Origin: CAZRRV01 sp964602735
GTDB lineage: Bacteria; Bacillota; Clostridia; Oscillospirales; Acutalibacteraceae
Assembly: GCA_964602735.1 (NCBI GenBank)
Contig: CAZRRV010000014.1
Location: 1-32,410 of the forward strand
Length of the DNA stretch: 32,410 nt
Direction: 5' to 3'
A program made the position numbers and the translations under genes. The notes under the pieces were generated by a model that ran no database searches, was not told the origin of the DNA, and was given only the letters and a program-made list of their open reading frames with translations. Of the stretch, positions 22,540 to 30,544 are shown piece after piece (position 1 is the first letter of the stretch; every line of letters begins with the position of its first letter).

Positions 22540-22667
22540 GGAAAATTTCCGCGCGGCGAATCCGAAAGTTCATTTTATAAATTTTTACGGCGGAAGGATG
22601 AGACTTGACCTGTCCCGCCGCGGCCGATCGTAAAATGAACCGCTCGCAAAATATCGCGCGAAAACCG

Positions 22668-22696
22668 TTGACAAACCGCGGAAAATCTGGTAATAT
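22668..22696 (+). promoter_or_regulatory. Promoter of the rubrerythrin–ferritin genes
   Basis: TTGACA (22668-22673), 17 bases, TAATAT (22691-22696). The transcript would have a leader of about 64 bases before the ATG at 22767. Confidence 0.85.
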
Positions 22697-22766
22697 AAAC
22701 GGTAGCAATATAAACGTTGCGGGGGGATATTCTCCCAATAAAAACCGAATCGGAGGGTTGAGTTTT

Positions 22767-23312
22767 ATGAAAAAATTTGTTTGTCCCGTATGCGGTTATG
22801 TGCATATCGGCGACGCGCCGCCGGAGTTCTGCCCCGTGTGCAAAGTACCCGGCTCGCAGTTCAAAGAGCAGACCGGGGAGCTTACATGGGCGTCGGAACA
22901 TGTCGTCGGCGCCGCGAAAGGAGCCGATCCCCGCATTATCGAGGGGCTGAAATCGAATTTCGAGGGTGAATGCACCGAGGTGGGAATGTATCTCGCCATG
23001 GCGCGCGTGGCGCATAGAGAAGGCTATCCCGAAATCGGACTGTACTGGGAGAAAGCCGCCGGCGAGGAGGCGGAGCACGCCGCCAAATTCGCGGAACTGC
23101 TGGGCGATGTGGTAACCGACAGCACAAAGAAAAATCTCGAACTGCGCGTGGAAGCGGAGAACGGAGCCACCGCAGGCAAAACCGAACTGGCGAAACTCGC
23201 CAAGGAACTGGGGCTCGACGCCATACACGATACCGTGCACGAAATGGCGCGTGACGAGGCGCGCCACGGGAAAGCTTTCGCCGGGCTGCTGAAACGGTAT
23301 TTCGGCGAATAA
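22767..23312 (+). CDS. Rubrerythrin with N-terminal rubredoxin domain (reverse rubrerythrin)
   Basis: A 181-residue non-haem iron protein that reduces hydrogen peroxide in anaerobes. The rubredoxin-like FeS4 site comes first: C6-x2-C9 (CPVCGY) and C22-x2-C25 (CPVCK). The four-helix diiron domain follows, with EGECTE near 66-71, EEAEHA near 100-105 and HEMARDEARHGKAF near the C-terminus. Classical rubrerythrins have the opposite domain order; this order is common in Clostridia. ATG at 22767 follows GGAGGG by 10 bases. The longer in-frame extension to 22605 crosses the promoter and is rejected. Ferritin starts 22 bases after its stop, so the two probably form an oxidative-stress and iron-storage operon. 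Confidence 0.94.
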   Translation: MKKFVCPVCGYVHIGDAPPEFCPVCKVPGSQFKEQTGELTWASEHVVGAAKGADPRIIEGLKSNFEGECTEVGMYLAMARVAHREGYPEIGLYWEKAAGEEAEHAAKFAELLGDVVTDSTKKNLELRVEAENGATAGKTELAKLAKELGLDAIHDTVHEMARDEARHGKAFAGLLKRYFGE

Positions 23313-23334
23313 AAATCTGAAAGGAAGTTTTACG

Positions 23335-23847
23335 ATGCTCGACGGAAAAGTGCGCTCGCTTTTGAACAATCAGATAAACAAGGAGCTGTACAGCGCTTAT
23401 CTTTATCTGGATATGGCGAACTATTATATCGCCCGCGATCTTGACGGATTCGGCAACTGGTTCAATGTTCAGGCCAGAGAAGAGCAGGATCACGCCATGC
23501 TCATCGTTAAATATTTGCAGAACAACGGCGAACCGGTTACTCTCGAGGCCGTCGCCAAACCCGACAAGACTTACGAAAAACCCGTCGATCCGCTGATTGA
23601 AAGCGCGAAACACGAGCGCTATGTAACCTCGCTTATCCACACAATCTACGAGGCGGCGTATGATGTTAAGGATTTCCGCACCATGCAGTTTCTCGACTGG
23701 TTCGTAAAAGAGCAGGGCGAAGAGGAAACCAACGCCGATACGAATGTTAAAAAATTCGAGATGTTCGGCGATGACCCGAAGAGCCTTTATCTGCTCGATA
23801 AAGAACTCGCTGGGCGCGTATATTCGGCTCCGAGCCTTACGCTGTAA
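23335..23847 (+). CDS. ftnA: Non-haem ferritin
   Basis: A 170-residue bacterial ferritin subunit that stores iron as a mineral core in a 24-mer. Ferroxidase ligands are visible: E17 in NKELYSAYLYLDMANY, and E50/H53 in REEQDHA. The later YVTSLIHTIYEAA and FLDWFVKEQGEEE helices supply the remaining glutamates. Length is standard. Ribosome site AAGGAAG lies upstream of the ATG. It follows rubrerythrin by 22 bases without a terminator, so it is probably transcribed from the promoter at 22668-22696. A GC-rich hairpin (23869-23905) follows. Confidence 0.95.
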   Translation: MLDGKVRSLLNNQINKELYSAYLYLDMANYYIARDLDGFGNWFNVQAREEQDHAMLIVKYLQNNGEPVTLEAVAKPDKTYEKPVDPLIESAKHERYVTSLIHTIYEAAYDVKDFRTMQFLDWFVKEQGEEETNADTNVKKFEMFGDDPKSLYLLDKELAGRVYSAPSLTL

Positions 23848-23868
23848 AAACCGCCGTGACGGTTCTCC

Positions 23869-23905
23869 GGCGGCGCGGCTCCCGTTCGGGAGGCGGCGCC
23901 GCCGC
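23869..23905. terminator. GC-rich hairpin between the ferritin and HAD genes
   Basis: GGCGGCGC with GGCGCCGCC and an inner GCTCCC-GTTC-GGGAGG form a strong stem-loop about 22 bases after the ferritin stop. Only GCTTTAT follows, so it is a poor intrinsic terminator. It may instead be a processing hairpin or belong with the other GC-rich palindromes in this window. Confidence 0.45.
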
Positions 23906-23937
23906 TTTATATCGCGCAGGCGGCGCGGACGGAAAAT

Positions 23938-24603
23938 ATGATAAAAAACATTCTTTTTGATTTAGACGACACGATTTTCGATTTCCACGCCGCGGAGCGA
24001 GCCGCGATTCGCAAGACACTGATCCGTTTCGGTTACAACCCGGACGGGAGGGTGCTTTCGCGGTACAGCGAGCTTAACAAACAACAGTGGGAGCGGTTTG
24101 AGCGGGGAGAGATCACCCGCGGCGAGGTGAAAATCGAAAGATTCCGCAGGCTTTTGGCCGAAATCGGTCTGAACCTTCCGCCGGAGGATGTCGCCGCCTT
24201 TTACGAGCGTCGGCTTTCGGAAGGGCACATATTTATCCCCGGCGCGGAGGATCTGATAAAGCGACTCGCGGAAAGCTACCGGCTCTTTCTGGTCTCCAAC
24301 GGCACCGTGAGGGTTCAAAACAGCCGTATCGCGAGTTCCGGCATCGCCCCGTATTTCGACGGGATTTTCATATCGGAGGAAATCGGTTCCCACAAGCCCG
24401 ATCCGGAATTTTTCCGCCGCTGCTTTTCGCGGATCCCGGATTTCAGGAAAAGCGAAACCGTAATCGTGGGCGACAGCCTGACTTCCGATATAAAAGGCGG
24501 CAAAAACGCGGGCATCGTTACGATATGGTTCAATCCCGGCGGGGAAATGCCGGGCGAAACGGTTCCCGATCGTATTATAAGCGACCTCGCGGAACTGCCC
24601 TCC
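23938..24603 (+). CDS. HAD-superfamily phosphatase, YjjG-like (3' end in gap)
   Basis: 222 residues are visible before the scaffold gap. HAD motif I is FDLDDTIFDFH (nucleophile D8, acid D10), motif II is FLVSNGT, motif III includes the Lys of SHKPDPEFF, and motif IV is VGDSLTSDIKGGKNAG. The cap is the helical type. This set, including 'DDTIFDFHAAE' and 'RRCF' after the lysine, resembles YjjG, a noncanonical pyrimidine nucleotidase, whose length is about 225-235 residues. Almost the whole protein is therefore present. The ATG at 23938 has only a weak GGA ribosome site. Its stop and anything between it and 24704 are hidden by 100 N. Confidence 0.88.
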
Positions 24604-24703
24604 NNNNNNNNNNNNNNNNNNNNNNNNNNNNNNNNNNNNNNNNNNNNNNNNNNNNNNNNNNNNNNNNNNNNNNNNNNNNNNNNNNNNNNNNNNNNNNNNN
24701 NNN
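24604..24703. other. Scaffold gap of 100 N
   Basis: Exactly 100 N, true length unknown. Unlike the first gap, its edges are not identical. The right edge opens inside a copy of the dispersed repeat, which may be why assembly broke here. Confidence 0.97.
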
Positions 24704-24790
24704 AATACTTCCGGTATTTCCGGGCGCTTTTGTAAAATACAGACGGAATATTGCCGGCGGGCGAAGTCGGGAGCCGCGGGGTGCGGCGCT
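24704..24790 (+). repeat. Dispersed intergenic repeat, partial copy C
   Basis: The sequence from AATACTTCCGGTATTTCCGGG through TTTTGTAAAATACA, GGAATATTGCCGGC and AGTCGGGAGCCG follows the order of blocks in copies A and B. It is cut on the left by the gap and ends against the stop codon of the FAD-dependent oxidoreductase gene. Confidence 0.6.
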
Positions 24791-24791
24791 T

Positions 24792-26180
24792 TCAGGCGAG
24801 CAGGGCGCCCGTCAGGGTTCCCATTACCGAGGCCATCATAAGGCCGCGGGTCCAGCCGCTGGAATCGCCGAGGCAGCGCAGCCCCGCGATGCTTGTGCGG
24901 AAATCGCCGTCCATTTTTACCCGGTTGCTGTAAAATTTAAGCTCGGGGGAATAGAGCAGTGTTTCCGACGCGGCGAATCCGGGCACAACATGGTCGACAG
25001 CCTGAATAAAGTTGATAATGTTCACCATGGCGCGGTAGGGCATCGCCGCCGTAATGTCGCCCGCCACGGCGTCGGGCAGAGTGGGGCGCAGGTTCGACTG
25101 CGAAAGCTCTTTCTGCCAGGTGCGTTTGCCCTCCAGAATATCGCCGAACCGCTGAACCAGAATATGCCCCGCGCCCAGCATGTTCGTAAGCTCGCCGACT
25201 TTCTGCGCGTAGGCGATGGGCTGATTGAACGGCACGCTGAAATTGTGCGAGCACAGTATTGCGAGATTCGTGTTGTCGGATTTAAGTTCTTTATACGAAT
25301 GCCCGTTTACGACGGCGAGATCGTTATCGTAATTCTCCTGGCTCACGAACCCGCCGGGGTTCTGGCAGAAAGTACGCACCTTGTTCTTGAACGGCGGCGG
25401 GTAGCCGATAAGTTTCGATTCGTAGAGCACTTCGTTTACCGTCTCCATTATCTCGCTGCGAACCTCCACCCGCACGCCGATGTCGACGGTGCCGGGCTGG
25501 TGGGCGATATTATGCTCGGCGCAGAGTTTGTCAAGCCAGTCGGCCCCGCGCCGCCCCGTGGCGATAACCGTCTCCCCCGCCTCGAAAGTCAAATCGCGGT
25601 GCCCGTCGGTCGCGAGCACGCCGCGGCAGACTTCGCCGTCTAATATAAGATCGGTGCATTCGGTTCCGAAGTGTATTTCCACCCCGTTGTCAATCAGGTA
25701 CCGCTCGATCGCGTAATATATTTTCTGAGCTTTTTCGGTGCCCAGGTGGCGGATCGGGCAGTCGACAAGCTTAAGCCCAGCCTGTATGGCGCGCTTACGT
25801 ATCTCTTTAACCGCCTCGGAATTGCCGACGCCCTCTACTTTGCTGTCGGCTCCGAATTCGAGATAAATTTTATCCACATAATCGATGGTGTCGCGCACCC
25901 GCTCCTCGCCGACAAGCGCCGGCAGATCGCCGCCGACCTCACAGCTTAAAGAAAGCTTTCCGTCGGAGAACGCCCCCGCGCCGGAAAATCCCGTGGTAAT
26001 ATGGCAGTACGGCTTGCAGTTAAGGCATTTCCGGGTTTTCTGTTTGGGGCAGCGGCGCTCTTCAACCGCCATCCCCTTTTCGAGAATCGCTATGCTTTTG
26101 CGGCTCCCGCGGCGCAGCATCTCAAGCGCCGTGAAAATTCCCGCCGGCCCCGCTCCGACTATCAGAACATCTTTACGCAT
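24792..26180 (-). CDS. FAD-dependent oxidoreductase with cysteine cluster (COG2509-like)
   Basis: A 462-residue flavoprotein. The N-terminal dinucleotide-binding fold is VLIVGAGPAGIFTALEM (G9-x-G11-x2-G14), and a second FAD contact is ETVIATGRRGADWL. A C-terminal RCLGDSSGWTRGLMMASVMG block would bind the FAD end, as in other family members. Residues about 40-60 hold a cysteine group, RRCPKQKTRKCLNCKPYC, with spacing that could bind iron-sulfur or zinc. The overall pattern matches the uncharacterised FAD-dependent dehydrogenases of Clostridia; the substrate is unknown. It starts 17 bases after lysC on the same strand, so it is likely the last gene of the ACT–hom–lysC operon. The ribosome site is weak. 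Confidence 0.87.
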   Translation of the reverse strand: MRKDVLIVGAGPAGIFTALEMLRRGSRKSIAILEKGMAVEERRCPKQKTRKCLNCKPYCHITTGFSGAGAFSDGKLSLSCEVGGDLPALVGEERVRDTIDYVDKIYLEFGADSKVEGVGNSEAVKEIRKRAIQAGLKLVDCPIRHLGTEKAQKIYYAIERYLIDNGVEIHFGTECTDLILDGEVCRGVLATDGHRDLTFEAGETVIATGRRGADWLDKLCAEHNIAHQPGTVDIGVRVEVRSEIMETVNEVLYESKLIGYPPPFKNKVRTFCQNPGGFVSQENYDNDLAVVNGHSYKELKSDNTNLAILCSHNFSVPFNQPIAYAQKVGELTNMLGAGHILVQRFGDILEGKRTWQKELSQSNLRPTLPDAVAGDITAAMPYRAMVNIINFIQAVDHVVPGFAASETLLYSPELKFYSNRVKMDGDFRTSIAGLRCLGDSSGWTRGLMMASVMGTLTGALLA

Positions 26181-26197
26181 GGTATTTTGCCCGCCCG

Positions 26198-27409
26198 TCA
26201 GTCGATAAACGCGTTGTGAACAAAGCTGACCGCGCGATCGGCCTGTTCGCAGTCGATAAGCACCGAGATTTTTATCTCGCTGGTGGAGATCATCCGTATG
26301 TTGATCCCCGCGTCGGCCAGCGCCTCGAACATTTTCGACGCCACGCCGGGGTGCGTCTCCATTCCCGCCCCCACAATCGAAACCTTGGCTATCGAATCGT
26401 CGAACACCACCTTTTCGAAGCGGAGCGATTCCCTGATTTCGGCGATGGCCTCCAGCGCGTCCTGTTTCGCGGTATCGGGAATGGTAAACGTAATATCCTT
26501 GGTGCCGTCGCGCCCTACCGATTGCAGAATTATATCCACATTCACCTTTTTCCGGCTGAGCCGGTTGAAAACCTTAAACGCCGTGCCGGGGGTATCGTCG
26601 AGCCCGATAATCGAAACGCTGAGCACGTTTTTATCGCACGCTACGCCTTTTATCAGCATTTTTTCCATTTTGCAGTTCTCCTTTACGATTGTCCCCGGCT
26701 CGTTCGGGGTAAGGCTTGAAAGCACCTCAAGCTCCACATTGTATTTTTTCGCCATCTCCACCGAGCGGTTGTTAAGCACCTGCGCGCCCAGAGTCGCGAG
26801 TTCCAGCATCTCGTCGTAGGTGATTTCGCTCATTTTTTTCGCATTTTTCACTTTCCTGGGGTCGGCGGTGTATACTCCCGAAACATCGGTGTAAATCTGG
26901 CACAGATCCGCCCCCATCGCGGCGGCGATCGCCACGGCGCTCGTATCGGAACCGCCGCGGCCGAGAGTTGTTATGTTTTCGTGTTTGTCGATTCCCTGAA
27001 ATCCGGCGACTATCACGATCCGGTGCTGGTCGAGTTCCGCCTGTATCCGTTCGGTGTTTACGCGTTTTATGCGGGCGGCGCCGTAGGAACCGTCGGTTTG
27101 GAAGCCGGCCTGCCACCCGAGCAGAGAAACGGCGGGTTTACCCATCGCCTCAATCGTCATCGCGAGCAGCGCCGCCGACATCTGCTCCCCCGCCGACAGC
27201 AGCATATCCGTCTCCCGCTTTGACGCCCCCGAAAAATTCACCTCGCGGGCTTTTTCTATCAAATCGTCGGTTGTGTCACCCTGCGCCGAAACAACCGCCA
27301 CAACATCGTCGCCTTTGTCGTAATCGCGGATTATTATTTTCGCGACATTCCGCAGACGGTCGGCGTCGGCGACGGAGGTTCCGCCGAATTTCTTAACGAC
27401 CAGTGCCAT
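26198..27409 (-). CDS. lysC: Aspartate kinase
   Basis: A 403-residue aspartate kinase that makes aspartyl phosphate, the first step to aspartate semialdehyde, lysine, threonine and methionine. The N-terminal signature is VVKKFGGTSVAD. The kinase core shows LGRGGSDTSAVAIAAAMGAD and the ISEITYDEMLELA-type block (here MSEITYDEMLELATLGA). Two ACT domains follow (about 265-335 and 345-403; VSIIGLDDTPG and VSIVGAGMETHPGVASKMF), so feedback control by an amino acid is expected. AGAGGGA lies about 9 bases before the ATG. It follows hom by 17 bases. Its product also feeds, after reduction by an Asd enzyme not seen here, the carboxyspermidine dehydrogenase encoded at 8161. Confidence 0.96.
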   Translation of the reverse strand: MALVVKKFGGTSVADADRLRNVAKIIIRDYDKGDDVVAVVSAQGDTTDDLIEKAREVNFSGASKRETDMLLSAGEQMSAALLAMTIEAMGKPAVSLLGWQAGFQTDGSYGAARIKRVNTERIQAELDQHRIVIVAGFQGIDKHENITTLGRGGSDTSAVAIAAAMGADLCQIYTDVSGVYTADPRKVKNAKKMSEITYDEMLELATLGAQVLNNRSVEMAKKYNVELEVLSSLTPNEPGTIVKENCKMEKMLIKGVACDKNVLSVSIIGLDDTPGTAFKVFNRLSRKKVNVDIILQSVGRDGTKDITFTIPDTAKQDALEAIAEIRESLRFEKVVFDDSIAKVSIVGAGMETHPGVASKMFEALADAGINIRMISTSEIKISVLIDCEQADRAVSFVHNAFID

Positions 27410-27426
27410 AAATTACGTTCCCTCTC

Positions 27427-28659
27427 TCAAATCACACGCATAACGGCATGTATTTCGCTTTTTTTCAGTTTCGCGAGTTTTTCACGCAGTTCGCCCTCGC
27501 GAGCCGGGCCGGTTATAAACGCGATTTCACCCCGACTGTCCGGCGGCGCGGAACCCGGCGTTTCGATCTCGCCCAGTACCTCCCGCGCCTCGTCCAACGC
27601 GTTCGCGGCATCGGAAGCCGACGCCCGCGCGAACAGCCTTACGGTCTCGCCGGCGGGCGGCCTGACATAACCGTCGCATCCTTCGCCCCAGCCTATATAT
27701 TTTCTTCTGTTCAGGTGCAGGGCGCAGTCCATCACATCCGCCGCGACGGCGCTCGCCGTGGGCTCCTTCCCCGCTCCCCGCCCGTAAAACATAACGTCGC
27801 CCACAAAATCGCCGTGTATCAGAATTCCGTTGTATACGCCGTCGATATGAGAGAGCGGGTTGCCGTCGGGCAAAAGCGCGGGGAACACCGAGGCGTAAAT
27901 TCCGCCTTCCGCCCGTTTCGCGTGCCCGACAAGTTTTACCGCGCGCCCGAAAGCCGCCGCGGTTTTGATGTCTTCGAGGGTTACGCCGCGAATGCCCTCT
28001 GTGCGTACCTGGCGCGGGTACACATGCCTGCCGAACGCCAGCGAGGCGAGTATGCATATTTTACGGCAGGCGTCGGCCCCGTCGATATCCGCTGAGGGGT
28101 CGCGCTCGGCGTAACCGTTCCGCTGCGCCAGTTCCAGCGCGCCGTCAAACGACATACCGTCTTTAATCATACGGGTTATTATAAAGTTGGTGGTGCCGTT
28201 CAGTATTCCCGTTATCTCGGAAATACGGTTGGCGGCCAGGCACTGCGCCATCGGCCTTAAAACGGGGATCCCGCCCCCGACGCTCGCCTCGAACAGAAAA
28301 TTCACATTGTTCTTTTCGGCGACGGCAAGCAGCTCGGCGCCCTTTTCGGCAACCAGTTCCTTGTTTGACGAAACAACGCTTTTCCCGGCGGAAAGGCACC
28401 GTTTTACGTAATCGTATGACGGATTTATGCCGCCCATAGTCTCAACGACTATCCGCACCGAACCGTCGTTTAATATCTTCGTAAAATCCTTCGTAAACTT
28501 ATCGGAATACGGCAGAGACGAAAAATCGCGTATATCGAGAATGTATTTAATGTTGATTTCGTCTCTTATTTCTTCCGCTATATGTTCGCGGTTGGAAAAC
28601 AGCACCTCCGCAACACCCGAACCTACCACGCCGTGACCCATAATCGCAATATCTATCAT
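27427..28659 (-). CDS. hom: Homoserine dehydrogenase
   Basis: A 410-residue enzyme that reduces aspartate semialdehyde to homoserine. The Rossmann motif is IAIMGHGVVGSGVAEVL. The central SNKELVAEKG and GGGIPVLRPMAQCLAANRI blocks, the NGTTNFI motif and ERDPSADIDGADA with the catalytic residues are all present. The C-terminal 80 residues look like an ACT domain, as in the Bacillus and Clostridium enzymes. The gene starts 3 bases after the ACT-regulator gene stop and has a weak ribosome site (GCGGGT), so translational coupling is likely. lysC follows 17 bases downstream. Together these make a compact threonine/methionine branch operon. Confidence 0.96.
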   Translation of the reverse strand: MIDIAIMGHGVVGSGVAEVLFSNREHIAEEIRDEINIKYILDIRDFSSLPYSDKFTKDFTKILNDGSVRIVVETMGGINPSYDYVKRCLSAGKSVVSSNKELVAEKGAELLAVAEKNNVNFLFEASVGGGIPVLRPMAQCLAANRISEITGILNGTTNFIITRMIKDGMSFDGALELAQRNGYAERDPSADIDGADACRKICILASLAFGRHVYPRQVRTEGIRGVTLEDIKTAAAFGRAVKLVGHAKRAEGGIYASVFPALLPDGNPLSHIDGVYNGILIHGDFVGDVMFYGRGAGKEPTASAVAADVMDCALHLNRRKYIGWGEGCDGYVRPPAGETVRLFARASASDAANALDEAREVLGEIETPGSAPPDSRGEIAFITGPAREGELREKLAKLKKSEIHAVMRVI

Positions 28660-28662
28660 TTT

Positions 28663-29100
28663 TTACCCGCTTTCGCCCGATTGAACCGATATAACGCCCT
28701 CAACATCCGCAATTTCCCCGAAGAGGCGCTCGCGGCCGACCGTAAGATTGCCCGCCGAAACGCTTACCGACACCGTCGCCTGCCCCGATCTCGGCAGACT
28801 CTGGTTCACCGTAAGCACATTGGCGCCGAATTTCGACAGTACCCCCAGCAGGCGAGACAATACCCCGGGTTCGTCGTTCAGCCGCAGCTCGAAATTCAGC
28901 GTTTCGCCGCCGGATTGCGGATACGGAAAAACATAATCGCGGTACTTGTAAAACGCGCTGCGCGAAATCCCGCACTTCCGCGCCGCCTCGGCCGCGCTCG
29001 GCACCTCTTTCGCTTCCAGCATCCTTTTAGCCTCCGCCACCCCGGAATAAACCCGGGGAAGCGCCGACGAGTCGACCAACAGAAATGTTCCGTGCCGCAT
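28663..29100 (-). CDS. ACT domain-containing regulator (UPF0735/PheB-like)
   Basis: A 145-residue protein with a helix-turn-helix-like segment at about 33-60 (PSAAEAARKCGISRSAFYKYRD) and a C-terminal ACT domain at about 68-143 (NFELRLNDEPGVLSRLLGVL). ACT domains bind amino acids. The family is usually listed as UPF0735 or PheB and sits beside hom in many Firmicutes, so an amino-acid-responsive regulator of this operon is a fair inference, not shown. ATG at 29100 is preferred: GGGAGA lies 9 bases upstream, and the longer in-frame start at 29133 would lie almost at the predicted transcription start. First gene of the hom–lysC operon. Confidence 0.9.
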   Translation of the reverse strand: MRHGTFLLVDSSALPRVYSGVAEAKRMLEAKEVPSAAEAARKCGISRSAFYKYRDYVFPYPQSGGETLNFELRLNDEPGVLSRLLGVLSKFGANVLTVNQSLPRSGQATVSVSVSAGNLTVGRERLFGEIADVEGVISVQSGESG

Positions 29101-29116
29101 ACTGTCTATCTCCCGT

Positions 29117-29128
29117 GTACAAATGTAC
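29117..29128. promoter_or_regulatory. Candidate operator in the hom operon leader
   Basis: GTACA-AA-TGTAC, a perfect inverted repeat with a 2-base spacer, lies at about +8 to +19 of the predicted transcript and upstream of the ribosome site. Its position suits repression, perhaps by the operon's own ACT protein. This is inference from position only. Confidence 0.35.
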
Positions 29129-29141
29129 TCCACAACAATAC

Positions 29142-29170
29142 ACTATAACAAAAACGGCCGCGTTTTTCAA
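29142..29170 (-). promoter_or_regulatory. Promoter of the ACT–hom–lysC operon
   Basis: On the minus strand, TTGAAA (29165-29170), 17 bases, TATAGT (29142-29147). The transcript would start near 29135 with a short leader and no room for a riboswitch or T-box. Confidence 0.8.
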
Positions 29171-29262
29171 CCGTTAAAACAGCAGAAAATAACCAACATA
29201 TCGGCGCAAAACTGTAACAAGCCCACACCGCGCGGGCCGCGGGCATATACGTTCGGAAACGG

Positions 29263-29290
29263 GAAGGGGGCGTTCCGGAACGCCCCCTTC
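29263..29290. terminator. Perfect 28-base palindrome, likely terminator
   Basis: GAAGGGGGCGTTCC and its exact complement form a 28-base palindrome, 42 bases after the stop of the ABC permease gene (minus strand). TCTTTCTCC follows on the plus side; no T-run follows on the minus side. It probably ends the ABC transcript by strength of stem and shields the divergent hom promoter. Confidence 0.6.
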
Positions 29291-29332
29291 TCTTTCTCCG
29301 CCGCGCGGCGCCTCGATTTAACTGCCGCGAAG

Positions 29333-30544
29333 TCACTTCATCGCAATGGCGTCAACCGGTTTCATTTTGGAGATTCTCCGCAACGGCACAATACAGGCGA
29401 CGGCAGTAATGAGGTATGAGAGAACGAACATGACCGCGAACTGGCGGAATGACGGGATAAAAGGCGAAAGAGACAGAAAACCGGAACCGCTTATTTCGCC
29501 GTTGAGAACTCCGCTTGCGGCTGCCAGACCGGCGCACGCCGGAACGAAAGACGCGATCGCCAAGACGGCGCTCCCGCAGAGGAAAATTCCCGCCACATCT
29601 TTTCCCGTGGCTCCGAGCCCGCGCAGAATGCCGATTTCCTTTTTCCGCGACGAAACGCCTGCCGCCGTAAAATTAGCTATCAACAGCACGGCGAAAACCA
29701 GGAACACGGCGGAAACCGGCGCGATGATTTTTTTAATCGTCCGCATAATGCGGTCGTTTTCGGATACTTCGAGATCGAACGCGGTTACGGCGGCGAAGGT
29801 TTCATCGCCGGAGAACCTGTCGAGCAGCGTGTTAAGAGGTTTGCGCCCGGCGGCCGGAATGAAAACCGCGTTAAGCCGCACCGCGCTGCCGTCGGAATCC
29901 GGCAGAACGGACGGCGGCAGGTAAAAATAATTTTCGGCTCCGCCGGAGAGCAGCCCGGTTACGCCCGCTATTTTCAGCCCTTCGTATTTCTTTATTTCGC
30001 CACCGCCGGTTACCGTAAGATTCACCGTACCGTGAAAATTCATCTTCTTTACATACTCCGCGAAAAACTCCCTCTCCGCCTCCTGCCGGTTCAGTTCGGG
30101 GTTCTCGTTGATATACCGTCTCAGCCCCGCGCGATAGTCGCTCTCGTTATAGCCGTTCAGCTGTTTTATATTCAAAACGACTTCGCCGTCGTCCGGCGCG
30201 TCTTCCGTCACCCATCGCTCCCCGTCATAATATTCGGGGTTCGCCGTCGCCGGGGTCATCTGCGGCATGTTTTCTTTCAGGTCGGCGGTATCGGACGAGA
30301 ATTTGAAAGACATCCTCTCCGCGTCGGCCACCCGCTTTTCGGCGGCCGTCAGGTTGTCGATAAATCCGTTTGTCGTAAAGATCAGGTTGTAGACGCTTCC
30401 CTCTTTCGCCCGATGTTCGATCAGGGCGCGGTTGTCGTCGTCGGTCAAATCGGCGCCTTCGTCGTTCTTACGGTCGGCGGCCCTGTACTTTTCGAGCGGG
30501 TAAAGCAGAACCCCCGGAAATTTTCGCGGAGGAGTTCCCGGCAA
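29333..30544 (-). CDS. ABC transporter permease, C-terminal part (split by frameshift)
   Basis: This frame is the downstream half of one long ATPase–permease gene. From about 30512 leftward it continues the extracytoplasmic loop of the first half (GVLLYPLEKYRAADRKNDE) and ends with a FtsX/MacB-type permease: three membrane helices with the conserved SSRKKEIGILRGLGATGKDV loop between the first and second, and RISKMKPVDAIAMK at the end. The nominal TTG start at 30544 is not a true start; there is no ribosome site, and the first dozen codons overlap the other half in a different frame. Removing one C from the run at 30511-30515 joins both halves into a single 839-residue frame. The hairpin at 29263-29290 follows the stop. 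Confidence 0.85.
   Translation of the reverse strand: MPGTPPRKFPGVLLYPLEKYRAADRKNDEGADLTDDDNRALIEHRAKEGSVYNLIFTTNGFIDNLTAAEKRVADAERMSFKFSSDTADLKENMPQMTPATANPEYYDGERWVTEDAPDDGEVVLNIKQLNGYNESDYRAGLRRYINENPELNRQEAEREFFAEYVKKMNFHGTVNLTVTGGGEIKKYEGLKIAGVTGLLSGGAENYFYLPPSVLPDSDGSAVRLNAVFIPAAGRKPLNTLLDRFSGDETFAAVTAFDLEVSENDRIMRTIKKIIAPVSAVFLVFAVLLIANFTAAGVSSRKKEIGILRGLGATGKDVAGIFLCGSAVLAIASFVPACAGLAAASGVLNGEISGSGFLSLSPFIPSFRQFAVMFVLSYLITAVACIVPLRRISKMKPVDAIAMK

Noticed and set aside
22605..22766. N-terminal extension of rubrerythrin to 22605
   Set aside because: It crosses a TTGACA-17-TAATAT promoter; the ATG at 22767 has the ribosome site and starts the rubredoxin domain.
30468..30544. Programmed ribosomal frameshifting in the ABC gene
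   Set aside because: The run CCGGGGGTT is not a standard slippery heptamer and there is no functional reason in this family; an extra base in a homopolymer is simpler.
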